Numbered from the stretch's first letter, positions 46,801-61,800 are shown. The stretch is 64,000 nucleotides of DNA from Spinacia oleracea (GCF_020520425.1 NC_079487.1:128796385-128860384), one strand, 5' to 3'. Made by a program: numbers and translations. Notes: generated from the sequence alone by a model not told the origin.

Positions 46801-49800
46801 TTTTACTGGACAAATTCATTGGGAGGAGAGGATTAAGCGCGACGGAAGAGAATGAAGGAGAAGACGGCGACGCCTTCTCAATTCTCTCTCCTCAAACCAC
46901 CTCCTCCTCCCTACCAAACTCCAGACGGAGGAACCCTGACCCGAATGCTTTCCTGGGTCGTTAATTTTTGCTTGAAGTGAGAAACAATGTCGCCTGTAGA
47001 AGGATCTCGGGAAGAGAATGTGTACTTGGCCAAATTGGCTGAGCAAGCTGAAGGTATAAGAAGCTTTTTGGTAATACATTGCGATCTAAGACCTTGCAAA
47101 TTGCAATTGCATTATTATAATTTCGAACGGAACCACTCAACACTATTTTGATCAAATATCACGTTCGAAAAGCTAATTGGTTTGCAAGGGATTGGCAGGC
47201 TTTTCAATGTCATTTTTTGTGTGTATTTTGCTAAAGGGATTGAATGATAATCCTCTGTGTGTATTTTGGGAAAAAACAGAATAAAAATGTTCAATGTTCA
47301 CTTTTTTTAATGTGAATTTCCTGATCAAATGACTTGCAGCACTTTGAGAAGATCATCAAGATCAAACAAAACATGGATTGAGTGTTAATCCTTTGTGTAT
47401 ATTTTGTTAAAATCAGAATAAAAGTGCTCAGCATTCACTTTTTTAATTTGAAATTTCTGGTCATATGAGGTGCAAGAAGTCAGTTCTTAAGAGTGAGATT
47501 TTGTTTTTTTTATAATATAAGGGATTGGGTGTCAATCCATTGTGTATATTTTGCGAAAAACAGATTAAAACTTTTAATGGGAATTTCTTGATCAAATGAG
47601 GAGCAGAACTTTGAGAAGATCAGAGTAAATCCTTAGTTTGCGTTTTCTCAAAAGAAAATGAAACTTCATCATATGTTATTCCATATAAATTTCCAACACA
47701 CTCTTGTGCGGCAAGTGAAGGATTAAACTAAAATAAAAGGCTTGCGATCTAGGACAAGGAATAACAGGGGTTTGTCAAGTTTGCAAAGTCATACAACCGA
47801 AGGCTTTCACAAGCATTGCCTTCTTCTAATACTTTTTGTTTGTAGCAAAGTGTTCACAAATGCGTTCTGCTCCCTTGATTTTTTTTCTTTATTCTATACT
47901 TCCAGTAGTTCCGTCTTCCGATATCAACCAACCATGGAAAAGTGTTTGGGACAGATTAGGGAAGCCACAAAAAGATGTGCCTCCAAAAGCCAGATTGCTG
48001 ATGTTTGTCCAGGAGACAAAGCTCATTGCAATATAAGTTGGACTGACCAAAATTCAGCTTTGATTCCTAAACCTTATGCACAAATAGATTATGGCAATCA
48101 AAGTTTTTGTAAAGTTACTATGCAAATTAATCATCTTTTATGGAATATAATCCCTATTTACTGCTCTAATTTGTTACAAACAGCTCTGATTAGAACTGCA
48201 AAGCCGTAAGATTTAAATTATGCAGTTTAAAAGCAGTTTGGGTATTTGGTGCAAACAAGTTTACAAATAGGTGTATATTGTGCAAAAAGTGTATAAATAG
48301 GTGCATTTGGTGAATTATAAACATGACTTAACGGAGGACTAACGGAAAGTCAAAATAGGGGTATTTGGTGAACAATAGGAAAAAAATAGGGGTATATTAT
48401 GTATTTTGAAACGCGCAGGGGTATTTGGTGAATTTCGTGAAACCTCAGGGGTATTTCATGAAAAAACCGTTATTTATTTATTATAAGGTGGGGAGAGTAA
48501 AGAAGTAGAAATAGAAAGAGAATTTTGTGTTCCAAAACAGAAAAGCAAGATTGTGCAGATTTAAGGAAACAGGTTAAAAAGGAAAGTGTATAAATTAAAA
48601 AAGATAAAGAATACTAGATTAATATAGTTTATTTGATAAAATACGGAATATCAAAAGAAATAAACCCAAAACATTTGATGATGGGTTAATAAATGCTTAA
48701 TTCGCTATTGCAGTTCACTAAATAAACCCATTATTGAGATGACCATCTAAAATAATCTTACCTTCTTGTAATGATAGATCAAATATGCTCTTCCAGTCAT
48801 TACTTCTTGATTATTTCGAGATTCTTTTTTTCTCTTTGTATTTTTTCAACTGCTACTTATATAGACCATTGTTCCAGAAACACAGTGCCTACAAAAATGG
48901 TTTTTATGTTAATAATTCTTTATTTAGAATTGGATAACATTATTTCATTAGGACAACTATATATCAAACTATGCTCTACCAGAAAAGCATTGTAGAAAGG
49001 TAGCATTCATACCGTGCTTTCAATCATCAAAGGACATACCCGAGACAACTCCTGTATTGCAGCTTTAGTGAAGCTGAGAAATATCCTGCTTGTACTCGCT
49101 GTATGTATTTGACTTGAAATCCTACCATTCCACTTCCCTTGACTAATGTGTTTTCCTCTTAGCCTTGAAGTTTGTTTTTCTCAGTACACATCTTCCTTTT
49201 GTAAGTGTGACCGTAGACAAAAAAAATGTTCAAAGACCGAGTTTGTATGACTCTAGACCTGCAGAGCTATGAATGGTGTTCGATTGTTTTAGCTAGTTGA
49301 TGAGCCTGATGGCGTAAATTAAATCTGCTAGCCTGGGACTAGGATCCGTGATGATTGAGAGCTGCTCAAATATGTATCTAGGTCAATGTATTCTTGTATG
49401 GTATTGTAAAAACTGATATTGCATGTGCAGGAAACTTTAAGAAATGACAATGGGAGAGCAGCACATTCAGCATGGAGAAATTATGATGATTTTAATGAAT
49501 ATTTCTGGTTTGTTGTATTCCAAATATTGTTTTTATTAGTTATGACCCATAGACATTATTTTATATCATTTATATATTTTCTCTGTGCCTCATAGGTCGC
49601 CAACATGCTTTAAGCTGGGATGGCCAATGGATAAGGATTCAGCATTTTTGAGGAAGCCTTTTAAAAATTGGAAAAGGGTAAGTATGGTGTCCCGGAATAT
49701 GCAATGTGAAACTTTATAAGTGCATGTTTTGTGTTTCTGATGTTTCAGTAGGGTGAGAATTCAGGGAAGGATGAGAGGATCCCTCCCCCCCCCCTCCCCC

Positions 49801-52800
49801 CCCCCTCCCCCCCCTCCCCCCCAAGTATATAGAATATATGTAGCATGATTTAGTTTTTTTAATTCCATTAAATATTCCCAGTCTCTTGTTTTTATGTAGA
49901 TTATGCATTCTGTACCGCAAATAGTTCAGATTATATTTTTCAAAATTCCAAAGTCCTGATTCTCGTTAATGTAATGGATACTTTATTTTTTAAATGTGTG
50001 ATAAAAGTAAGAATACTAAGAAAGTATTTCCCTCTCTCTGTTCGACTTCCATAATCACTGTAGCATAATCTGGGAGTATATCATTTTCTGTTGTCTTGTT
50101 TATATTTTGAAAATTTATAGTACTAGAAAATCACGCTTTTATGTTATTAGTTGTTTGCATAGTTCAGGCTGTTTTATGTAACTTTCTGTGTACTGAAATA
50201 AAATGTAAGACATGCTGCGGTTATTTAATCCTTCATGAAGAAAGAAAATAAGACTGCGTGAAAATGAATTTGGGCTTGCTGAAGCGAAGGCTGAGGTCCG
50301 ATTTGACCACTTAAGAGATGGATTATGGACAAGAAGCACTGACAGTTAGACTTAGATCGAATGCTTTCGTTACATCTCATTGAACCTCATTTTCGTTTCT
50401 CTTCCTATGCCATAACATTGCTGTATTTAGTTCCTTAGTGATGAGAGACTGGTGATTAGGAGTTCATAAACACTGTTTTCATGTCCCCTCGTTTCAGTGG
50501 TTTCTTTTATTTAATATTTTATCTGTCCTCTTTTTATCTGTAGCTTCAATTTTTCCATTCAGTTCCCTTTTTTCCCTAATGCAAGTAAGAGATACAAAAT
50601 TCCCTTCAATTATCTCTGATAGTGGGTTTATTGACTATATTTTAACTGGCTGCAAGAGTCCCTTACACTCCATCAAATAGAAGATTGTTAAACTTTTTAT
50701 CTGCTGTCCCAAATTAAGGTTTAATATGCATTGAAATTAGCGTATTTGGGGCCATTTGCATCCGAACCGCTTCTTTATATCACCTAGATAGGTCTATTAG
50801 TGAAAATGAAAACGTATTTTCTAGAAATAGTCCTTTTAAATTTTGGGCCAAGGGAAAAGGGAGGGGGGTTCCTGTTAGTTTCCACTTTGTTCTTAGACTT
50901 CTTACTTAGGGTTTTATGGATGGTTTGGTGAATAGGTTAGACGGACCAAGGTTAAGATTTTAAGTAATGAGCAAGTGTTTGAGGAATCATAGTTTTTTCT
51001 CTGTATTGATATTTATTTTGGTACTGCTGTGCCAAGTGCTTCATTTTGCGACAACCATTGGATGATTCTTAATTGAATGTTGTGCTGCTGCTGCCTTCCT
51101 ACCACAGTCTTCTGCTACTAATGTAGCATGTGTAATGTTCCATGTTGCAAAGAAAGTAGTTTTTTCTGTTTTTGTGTTTTTGTTCCTTGCTGCTTACATT
51201 GCACATCCTCACTCTGTCCCTTCCCATTAAAGCATACAATGAAACTAAGGGGGTGTTTTGTTCGCGGTGAAGGGAAAAGAATCAAGGGGTACATAAAGAA
51301 TGGATTGTTAATCCACCAATTCACCACCGTTATTTTTTTGTGATATTAGAAAGGGTATCAAATCCGAATTTATGTTTGGTTATACTTAGCACTGCACACT
51401 TATCTCTTCTTTACATACAATCACCACCCTCAACTCTTCAACCATTCATCGCCAATCTACAACTGCTGCCATCACTCAATCGACCACTCTACTACCTCCT
51501 GCTAGTGCCGCGGCCTCACAATTCTGTCTTCAAGTGAATCTCTCTTTCTTTCTCTTTTTGTTTCAGCTCTGGTGGTATGATGTGGGGTGGCGGATCAGGT
51601 TTTAGGTAATTAGGTCATGGTGTCGTGGGAGGCTGGTGAGTTATTATTGTTGGTTTGTGGTGGCAGTGGTGGGGTGGTAGTCGGTTTTGGTGGTAGTGTA
51701 TGAAGGTGAATGCAGGGATTTGGGTGGTCAAAAGCTGGCCAATGGGGAAAGGGAAAAGAAAAATACAGCTATAAGCATCCATTAAAAGGAAAGAAGCTTC
51801 TTGAAACCCTTTTCCGTTCTTGAATCCCCGTACCAAATGCCACCTAAGTGGTTCTTAGAAGTAGAGGAGACAAGTAGGTCATTTGATTAGATTCCTGTTT
51901 CAAAGTTCAGTATGTGAAATAGCCTTTTTCTGAACACAGTACTGTTAATGAATTGGGGTAAGGGTGTAAGGCATCGTAGGTTTGAACTTCTTTACCCATC
52001 TGGGGTGGAACCGTGGAACTTCATTTGAAAAATTGGGGTAATAATGACGTTAATATACTGAATATGCTACTATACTATGTATATTATTAGCTTGGGTTTT
52101 GCCTGTTTTCATGATTTCTTTCTCCATTTCTGCTTGATATTCTGCTTCGGTGTTGTTTATGTTTGTTTCTTGCTGGTTGTGAATTTGCAGACAGCAAAAA
52201 GCAGCTTTGTTGAGCACCGGACGTTTTTCCACCTATATCGTAGTTTTCATCGCATGTGGATATTTTTAGCTATAATGTTCCAGGTTCTATCCTTATTTCC
52301 ACTTTCAGCATAGTTATTCTTTAGTAAGGTAGATCTGGTGACAAAAAATAAAGTTCCTCCCTTTCAGGTTTTAACGATTATAGCTTTTCACGGTCGGCTG
52401 AATCTGAATACATTTAAGGTCCTGCTGAGCGTGGGGCCAACTTATGCTGTCATGAAATTTTTGGAGAGTGAGTATTTCATCAGTCTACCTCTTCTGTATT
52501 TCCATTTCAGTTCTTTTTTGTTAATTATTCAATGCTTTTCTTTCTTGTTTATTGTTTTAAAAAATTGATTTTCTTTTACTACAGGCAGCTTGGATATTTT
52601 GCTCATGTTTGGTGCATACACAACAGCAAGAGGCATGGCAATATCAAGGCTGGTTATTAGGTTCTTTTGGTGGTGTCTTAGTACTGCAGCCATTATCTAT
52701 TTCTACGTGTGAGTGTGAATGTCAACTGTGATAGTTTTATTATATCTAAGCTGTTGGTATCTGATTCTGGACATTGGTGAAACAAATTTAGGAGGCTTCT

Positions 52801-55800
52801 ACAGGATTGGAACCGGGAGCAAACTAGTTCATTATCTTTTCGCATTTACATCCTAATGCTGGGTGCTTATGCTGGTGCTCGGCTGGTTTTCGCTGTACTA
52901 TTGAAGATCCCGGGCTGTCATGCTTTGTCTCTAAAGTCCGATCAGTCATTCTTTCAATTTTTTAAATGGATATATCAGGTTAGTCTTGAAATATCACATT
53001 AGCATAGTATGTTCTTGTACATTTACTTATAAATGTTACTTTGGTACCAGGAGAGATACTTTGTTGGACGTGGTCTTTATGAAAAGCCCATAGACTATGC
53101 CAGGTTTGTTACATGCTATACGCTTTTATTTCTTTATTATTAACCCGCTAAAACCTGAATATTCCTACACAAGATGTCCTGTGAAGGGTCTTTAAAGTTC
53201 AAACTAAACTTCTTAACTGTCAAAGGGGTCAAAGGACTTTTCCTAGGTGGTTTTTCTTTTTCTTCATATTTTCTCTAAGACCTAGTTTTATTGGCTTACT
53301 TTCTTATGCCTTTTTTTTATATATATTTTAATATGCTCTCTGATACCTTGATGATCAGCATACTTTTTTTGTGTTCTTTAAATTTATATCTGTGGGAATT
53401 TAGGCCCTGAAACTCCTCTAGTCTAGCATGCTATTCGTTGGGATATCTCCCAAACTCCTCTAGGCATTCGTAAAATGACATCAACTTGATGTCTAAATTG
53501 TGACTTTTGAGCATGTTTTATAATCTTTGAATGTCAATATTTTCATGTACGTGTGGTTAAATTTGGGAGATATCTGTATTGGTCACATACTTCCTTTGCC
53601 TCCTGAATATTGCAATAGACTCTTGCATTATCTACTAACGCTAACCACATGGTTTTACTAATGTGTAAAAACCGAATGTTTATTGTGTAAGATGTTGGAT
53701 TTGTCTCAATGTATACTTTACAATGGTCATAGTTGCGCATTGGCAAATTTGCCAGTCAAACTGCTGCAATATTAAGGGAACGGAGGAGGTATATCAGAGG
53801 AATACATTATTTTGTGTCTAAGAAAGGGTAGACTTGCTGTAGACTTAGTAATGTTATTTATATCGGTTGTATGGGCTGTCTGTGCACCTTGTGTCGGTCT
53901 TGTAAAGTTTTGTGGGCTTTCTGTACCCCTTGTGTCGGCCATTTACAGGCATTAAACATTTGCTGTTCATTCTAAAAACTGATACGCATTAGCTCTATCT
54001 TTCCCGGGCTTCTCAATTTGACTTGTACCGGATAACCTAACAATTTTGAACTAAGATCACACAGGTTACTGTTAATTCAGTGTCTAGCTAATTTCTTTCG
54101 GATGGGATATAGTGTTTCTAGGCTCTCTTTAGCTCATTTTCCTGGAGTGTATTATAGGATGTGTTTGTTGGATGTACAGTGTGATTGGTGCTCCCATTGC
54201 TTTTGTTCCTTTTAATTTTAATTTCCTCTGAATTTTTTGCTTCCTAATTACAAAAGTATATTCTTTGGAAGAAATATTACATGGATGACTGATAATGTTT
54301 TTTTTACCTTTTCAATCTTAATCAGATATGTCCTCTATTGGTTGGTGATCTTTGCAAGCAAATTTACTTTTGCTTACTTCCTCCAGGCAAGCTCCTTGGC
54401 TCTTTTATCCCTTCAGTGAAAATTATATCCCGGTCTGGGGTCTAGGATGCACATCCTGGTCTGGATAAAGATACAATTTAAATATTATGAATATTTTGGT
54501 ACTCCATAAAAGATTTCGAACAGGGTTCTAATATTATTTATATACTGCTCTTTTATTTCTGCTACCAAAAATATCGACACATATTTCAAAAATTATGAAC
54601 ACAGCAAATATCTTCGTAATATTTTAACTTCATGTTCATAACGTTTGAACTACATGCATATTCTTGTACTTGTTTATTATCCAATATTGTTATTTATCTC
54701 TAGTAATGTCCACTACTTTGTTCTCTGTTCTAAGTTGTAACTATGAGCAATTATGCAGATTCAGCCTCTAGTGGAGCCTACAAGAATTATTGTGAATATT
54801 CGTTTTACTCAATACTCATGGCACGATTTAGTCTCAAAGAGTAAGCCAAATATAAATGATGTTTGAAACCATGATGTATTTGTAATAGCTCATTGTACGT
54901 TGCTTCTATCTACTGATGATGCATGGGTTGTGATATAATCTCCAGATAATTATAATGCGCTTACGGTAGCAAGTCTTTGGGCTCCAGTCGTTGCTGTAAG
55001 CTCCTCTAAAATTCCTTTGTTTTCCTTAGTTTTTTTTTCTTCTGTTTTTCTTTTGGCGTAAGTTTGGCAGAACATTTTGAGAGGGGGGTTGGACAGCCTC
55101 CGAAAAATGAATTAGCTTCTCCAAAATAATGTAGGAACGTTGAAGCGGATTTGGGTGTTTTGACTTTTGAGGCTTGCTGCAAATGAATTCATTTCATTAC
55201 TTTTTGTTTGTTGTGATGCTTTTGTGTAATTTTGTCGTGGAGTAAATATCTTTATATGCCCATGGTAATGTATCTCCATTCTACATTGGTTAAAAAAAAG
55301 AAGCTGATGACTCAGTCGAGATTTCATTTGTGTCTAAAATCTATGGTATTAGATAATACATCCTATGTTTCAAAATGATTGCAACATGGGGCATGCATAA
55401 GTCTAAAATTTATGCGAGGAAAGAGATAATGAAGAGACCTAGATGATGAGGAGAGAGAGTGCATACCGATTAGCCAAATACCCAATAGCATACTTTGAGA
55501 CTATCGAGGGTTGAGGCTGTAGATTCTTTTTTTTTTTTTTTTCGGGTGTCCCCCTCTAGCTCTCTCTCTCTTTCCTTTTTCTCCCCCTGTTTCCTGTCCA
55601 CCTCTTCCTCTTGTTTGAAACAACACTATGGATTTTTTAAAACAAACAAGAGTACATTAAAATGCTGATTGCTGACCCTTTTTAAGACATCAATTGCTGT
55701 GCTTTTGGTGTTTCAAGTGGTACTTCACGTCAGAATCTCCGACATTGAAATGGACATTGTAGTTGATGATGTGTTTTATCTATCCAAAATGCTTCATTGG

Positions 55801-58800
55801 TGTGAACTTCTGGAGGTCTCAATTTCGATGAGGTGAGGATAGGTGATCCTAAAAGACTGGGGGACTTGGCAGTTGTGTACAGCTAATGGTGTTAGTGGCA
55901 ATGGGGCTGGCTGGGGGTTGCAGGTGTTAGTGGTAGCGATGGCAACGGGTCAGAATCGGGCCAGTCTCCACAAGATCTGAGTCAGATCCGAGACATAAAT
56001 GGACTCAAAGTCCGAGTCCAATTCCGAGAACACTCAGTCTGACTTCGGATCCTACAGATGTCCACAACTCCGACTCTGACCCGGATCCGACAGGGTTGAG
56101 AAATATTTAATTCATTCTTCATATTTTATACATACAAAAATGAAAAAAGTCCAAATTCAAAGAAACTTTAAACAAATATTTCATGCTAACATTCAACCAA
56201 AAGTATTGTCCATTTTGATAAGTTTCAGATACATCAAGAAATATAAATAATTTGGCAACCTTAGATCTAGAAGAGAAAAGCATACACCGTAATTTAGAGA
56301 GAGGAAGGAGACAAATAACACATGTTGTCTTCAAATTTCATCTTTAAAAACTTGGAAAACCAGATATGCGAGTTGATGAAAGGAGTTTATGTAATAGATC
56401 TTCAATGAATCAATATTTTTTCCTTGATTTTCTTTTATTACAGAGCTGCCACTGCATGTAACTTGGAATTAGTTAAATTTTAAAGTAACAGCATCCCTTC
56501 TCAATAGAGAAGCAAGGCAAAATGTCTAAGCTCCTGATTAACAAAATTTAACTAGTTTAAAATTTGTGAAAGAAAAGGATTTCAAAATTTGTGATGATTA
56601 TTTCTGGGATAGTGAATTAAGTATTACAATGTCCGGCAATTGTATTTTTGCTATATAATTTGTGTCTTTATGTTGGACCTTTACTATACTGTGTAATGCA
56701 ATTTTTAATCCACTTGTGCTGACTTCTACTTGACCACTTAATGCAGATTTATCTGATGGATATTCACATATGGTACACGCTTTTGTCGGCTCTTGTTGGT
56801 GGTGTGATGGGTGCACGAGCCCGGCTAGGCGAGGTATCCGTTTATATATGAAGGCTCATCATTTTCTTACATAATTAGTCTCTTGAATGAAAAGAAGGCA
56901 ACATCTTCAGCTGAGCCCAGTTTTTTAACTTTACATCCGTCGAAATCCTTGTCTTCCTGTCTCCTCTTATACAGCCAATTTACAAGGTCCTTGCAAAATT
57001 TTGTTATTCTATTGCAGATACGTTCGATTGAAATGGTTCACAAACGTTTTGAGAGCTTCCCTGAAGCTTTTGTGAAGAATCTGGCATCTCCAAGAACAAG
57101 AAGGTCTGATATGTTGATGCCTATGTGGCATCATGCTTTGGTTTAACGTTTTTTCTTTCCAACATTGCTGGTTGTTAGTTAATCTGGAACATCCCCTTCT
57201 TTCTATCTTTTTTTCTTCTTTCTAGTTTATGTGCTTGTAAAGCTTATGTGCGCATGTTGGTGTTGTGCCAGAGAAATAGGAATTTTTAAAGTGTACCACG
57301 ACGGCGATGCTAGTATCCTTGTATACACCTTGGTCTGGTCATTCTTTTCTAGGTTCCCCATAAAAAGGATGCTACAAACTGTAGTTTTTTAGAAGGTTTT
57401 TTTTAAACAAAAGAACTACAGCAACAGGACAAGATGTCCTCATACGGAAACATAAGAAAATAATACAAATTAGCCCAGTTCCGTTGGAATTTCCCAATTG
57501 AGTAAGTTTTTAGTATCCTTGCTGCCTCAGTCCACAAGGATGCCCCGACAAAGTTACTTTTATCCCATAGTAAATCACGTGAAACTAATACTCCTATTCT
57601 GGTCCAGCTAAATTTCCCAAGGGATTGCCAATACAGCATTTCACCATAGTTCCTTCACCTTTTAAAAGGATTATACCCTATCCATTGTGAAAGGGGCATA
57701 ACGAATTGTGATGTGCTGTAAATAGAGTTTGGTCAAGGCTCTTGTTTCCTGAAGCGCTTATGTTAATGAAATTTAGGTTTTAGTTGCTAATTTTGAAGTG
57801 GCTTCATTTTCCGGAACCATTTGAAAGGATCATAACTTCCTTAAACGCTGAATTCAGGGTTGTCCCTGCCCATTATCAAATGTGAAGAGATCATAACTTC
57901 CTTAAACGCTGAATTCAGGGTTGTCCTCCATAGTGGCATGATGGCTCCTTATAAGCATTTTTTCAACTACAAAATTTCTGTCAAAGATAATTTTTAAATG
58001 TGGTGAGAATTTATCTTTTGTGTTATAATAGAGAAAATAACTAAGCACTATTCTCCTAACTTATGGACTTCTTGAGTTAATCAAAATAAAGAAGAATATA
58101 GCAAAAAAACTGAGGTCGAAAAGAAGAGTGATAAGGAGACCAAAAATTGAGGCCGAAAGAAAATGGGTCGAGAAGATTTGGGTAATATTTCTGCAGATTT
58201 TATTGTTCTCATTTTTAGTAGCTGCTCTCTGTATTGTTGAACGGAAACTATATATACTGGACATGGCTGTCTAACGAGTTCTGTGATATGAGTGTCATGA
58301 CATCTAACAGATATGTTTTTTGCTGCCTTGCAGAATAGTGGCTTTTGATCGACAAAATCCTGAGGTATGTTCTATTTTATTTTATTTCTGTAGTGACCAT
58401 CGGATCAATTAATATTGATATTAGTATGGCTAAAAATTTATGATGGATATTCATAGGTATACACCTTCGAATACCTTCCGCTTTCAGTTCTAGATGTATA
58501 ACATATACAACTAAAACAAGTGCTTCTATGCTTCTACCACTTCTTATTTTATGCTTCCTCTGCTCCAAAATTAAATGCAACATTCGGGTAGTGGCTGGCA
58601 CATATTTTTAGGAGAGGATAGGACACCGGAGTAGGGTCAAGGTCAACTTTTACTTGTGATTAGCGAGAGTTAAGGAGAGAATAGAAGAGGTTGGAATAGG
58701 GTCAATGGAAACTTTTACGAAGTATATTATTTTAGAACCACCCAAAATGTAAAATTTTGCATTATTTTGGAATGGAGGAACTGAGGAAGCAGATCGGTAG

Positions 58801-61800
58801 ATTCTTCCTTAATCTATGTTTTAGGTCTTGCTTATATTAAACGCCTAGAGAGGAACAGAACTAATAATAAAATTTACCAAAAATACACCCATTATTGAAG
58901 ATTCTACTCTATCTAACTACTTCCACAAAATAAATAAAAAAACTCATATTAGTCCCTTTATTTTGCTCTACAATTAGCTTTCTTATAGATATGTTGGAAA
59001 TTTACCCCTCCCCCTCAAAAAAGATAAAATGGTGAGGGACCTCTTCCCAGTATAACTTCGATGTGCAACATGCTTCTAGAAACACTCCTGTCTGTTTGGA
59101 AGTTGAAACTAAATGCCCGTAGCTACTTCTCCATTGCATAACAGAAGGTCATGTTTGACATTCTCTGTATTTTGGTCACTTTAATAGGCCCATCTATGTT
59201 CTTACCCAAATGAATGAACATCTTCTCTGAATAGTCATCGATAATTCCATGTTTTACAAATTATAACTGCATCCACAATATTTAAGTAATTAGTTTGCTA
59301 AGGACTTTATTTTGTCTTGATTAAGTCGGGAAAATTGATTTCTTGTAGATCTGGGGCCCCAAAAAAGTTAAATGACTTGGCATTTGTATGCTCTAATAGT
59401 TTATTTGTTAAACCTTAGATCATCTTTTTGTCTATTTTGAAACGAATGAGTCCTGATATTTAGCATTTGAGGTGAGGATTGGAATAGCACGGGTCTTATT
59501 GTGTTAATTCATTAATCGATCTGGTTGGGCTCTACATGGGCAAAGGATCGGGAATATTTTGGTATTGCTCATATTTTGTTCATCTATTATGTTCAGGCTA
59601 GAAGGAATGGGTCATTATTTTCCACTCCCTGTTGGAATTTTGGGCAGATGCTTATAAAAAGATCACTAACACTAGTAACACTAGATTTTTATTTTGAATC
59701 TACATTAGAATTAATTTGATTAGGTGCTCAGTTGTAAAATTGAAATTCCCCTTTCTTTTTTGACGTGTTTTTATTTAATTATTAAAACCTTATATAGATG
59801 GCTTCCAGAGCATTTCTTGTATCCATGCATGTTTTCCTAATGCATTTTTTATTACTTGCAGAACTCGCAAGAGAATAACAAGACATATGCTGCCATTTTT
59901 TCTCCTTTCTGGAATGAGATTATCAAAAGTTTGCGTGAAGAGGATTTCATCAGCAATCGGTATCAAATTAGTTTGACCCTTCTCTTCATATTTATTTATA
60001 GTCTTGCAGAAGAACAATCTAACTGGTTTACCTTCAGGGAAAAAGACTTGTTGTCTATGCCCAGTAATTCGGGCAGTCTTCCTCTTGTTCAATGGCCTCT
60101 CTTTCTTCTAAGTAGTAAGGTAAAATTTGGTTTGGTTACTCTTTTACCTTATTTTATTGTTCTGTTTTTGCTTGTCGTTGCTCTTCATTCTATTTGTTGA
60201 CGTTGCAGATTTTGATGGCTATTGACCTGGCTTTGGATTGCAAAGACACACAAGCGGATTTGTGGAACAGAATATGTAGAGATGATTACATGGCTTATGC
60301 AGTTCAAGAATGTTATTATAGTATTGAAAAGATCTTACACTCCTTAGTTGATGGTGAAGGGCGGCGCTGGTATGAATTTATATGTCAATCTCATTCACAT
60401 TTATCAAATCCCGCCTGTAAATTAATAGGTTATTGAGCCAAATAGAAAGAATTTTTTCAAGTAACGAACAAAACAGTGGGAAAACATTAATTGACTTTAT
60501 TTTCTTTTCCGTCATAAATATATATGGTCTACAAAATTTAGATAATGTAGCAGGCTCCTGGTTCTCTTTGCTGACTGGTATTTTCGCATAGGGTTGAGAG
60601 GATCTACCGTGAAATCGATAATAGCGTTAAGGAGGGTTCACTTGTTATAACCTTATTCCTGAAGAAGATTCCCTTGGTGCAATCAAGATTTACTGCATTG
60701 ACAGGACTATTGGTAAGCTGTTTTAAGTGAAGTATAAATCGGCAACGAATTCAAGTTTCGGTGATTTCTATGTATGCTAATGTCGATTCATATAAGTACA
60801 GATAAGGAACGAAACTCCTGAACTCGCAAAAGGTGCTGCAAAGGCTCTTTATGATTTCTATGAGGTGGTGACACATGATCTGCTGTCAACCGATCTCAGG
60901 TAAAGTTGCTTGATTTTCATATTTCCGACGATTGTACAATATTAACGCACTCTTTGTTTTGGTCGTTTCTCAATCTCCTAGGGAGCAAATTGATACGTGG
61001 AACATATTAGCTAAAGCAAGAAATGAAGGGAGATTATTTTCTAGGATAGAGTGGCCAAAGGATCCAGAAATCGTAAGCATATAACCCATCGTCATTAGTT
61101 CCCTTTTTAGTTATATCTTTTAGGTTTTGTTTTTAGTAAGACAATATTAACTTCTTCCTTTCTATTTGTTATTACTATTTTGCAGAAGGAGTTAGTGAAG
61201 AGATTGCACTTGCTACTTACAGTAAAGGATACAGCAGCTAATATACCAAAGAATTTAGAAGCTAGGAGGCGGTTAGAATTTTTTACAAATTCATTATTCA
61301 TGCACATGCCTCAGGCAAAACCTGTGTCAGAAATGGTGCCTTTCAGGTAATATAAATTTAATGGTTAATTTGTGAAGGAGCTGAATAGGTTGTTGCTTTC
61401 TGTTGCTGATATTATTCTTCATTTTCCTGACACAAAATTGTCAGTGTATTCACCCCCTACTACAGTGAGACAGTACTGTATAGCTCTTCAGATTTGCGGG
61501 TTGAAAATGAGGATGGAGTTTCTATACTGTTCTATCTCCAGAAGATTTTTCCTGGTTTTGTTTCTGTCCTCTCTATCGTTCTTTTTCAGCTTTCCTGTTT
61601 GTTGTAAATGAGTGGGAGAATTTCTTTGGGAAACTTCAGGAAAGAGTTGGGAACTTTTTTATTTACTTTTTGTGTTGTAGATGAGTGGGAGAATTTCTTG
61701 GAGCGTATCAATCGAGGAGAGTCCTCTGGTGATGTAGATTTTGAAGAAAGTTCAAGTGATAACTTGGAGCTGCGTTTTTGGGTCTCTTATCGTGGACAGA

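Noticed and set aside
47742-48209. 155-codon frame in the Pack-MULE
   Set aside because: Low-complexity and hydrophobic at the start. The overlapping frame near 47918-48036 (SVWDRLGKPQKDVPPKA) looks more exon-like, but I could not assign it.
57403-57639. Minus-strand frame resembling a retrotransposon protein
   Set aside because: No diagnostic reverse transcriptase, RNase H or endonuclease motif; isolated within an intron.
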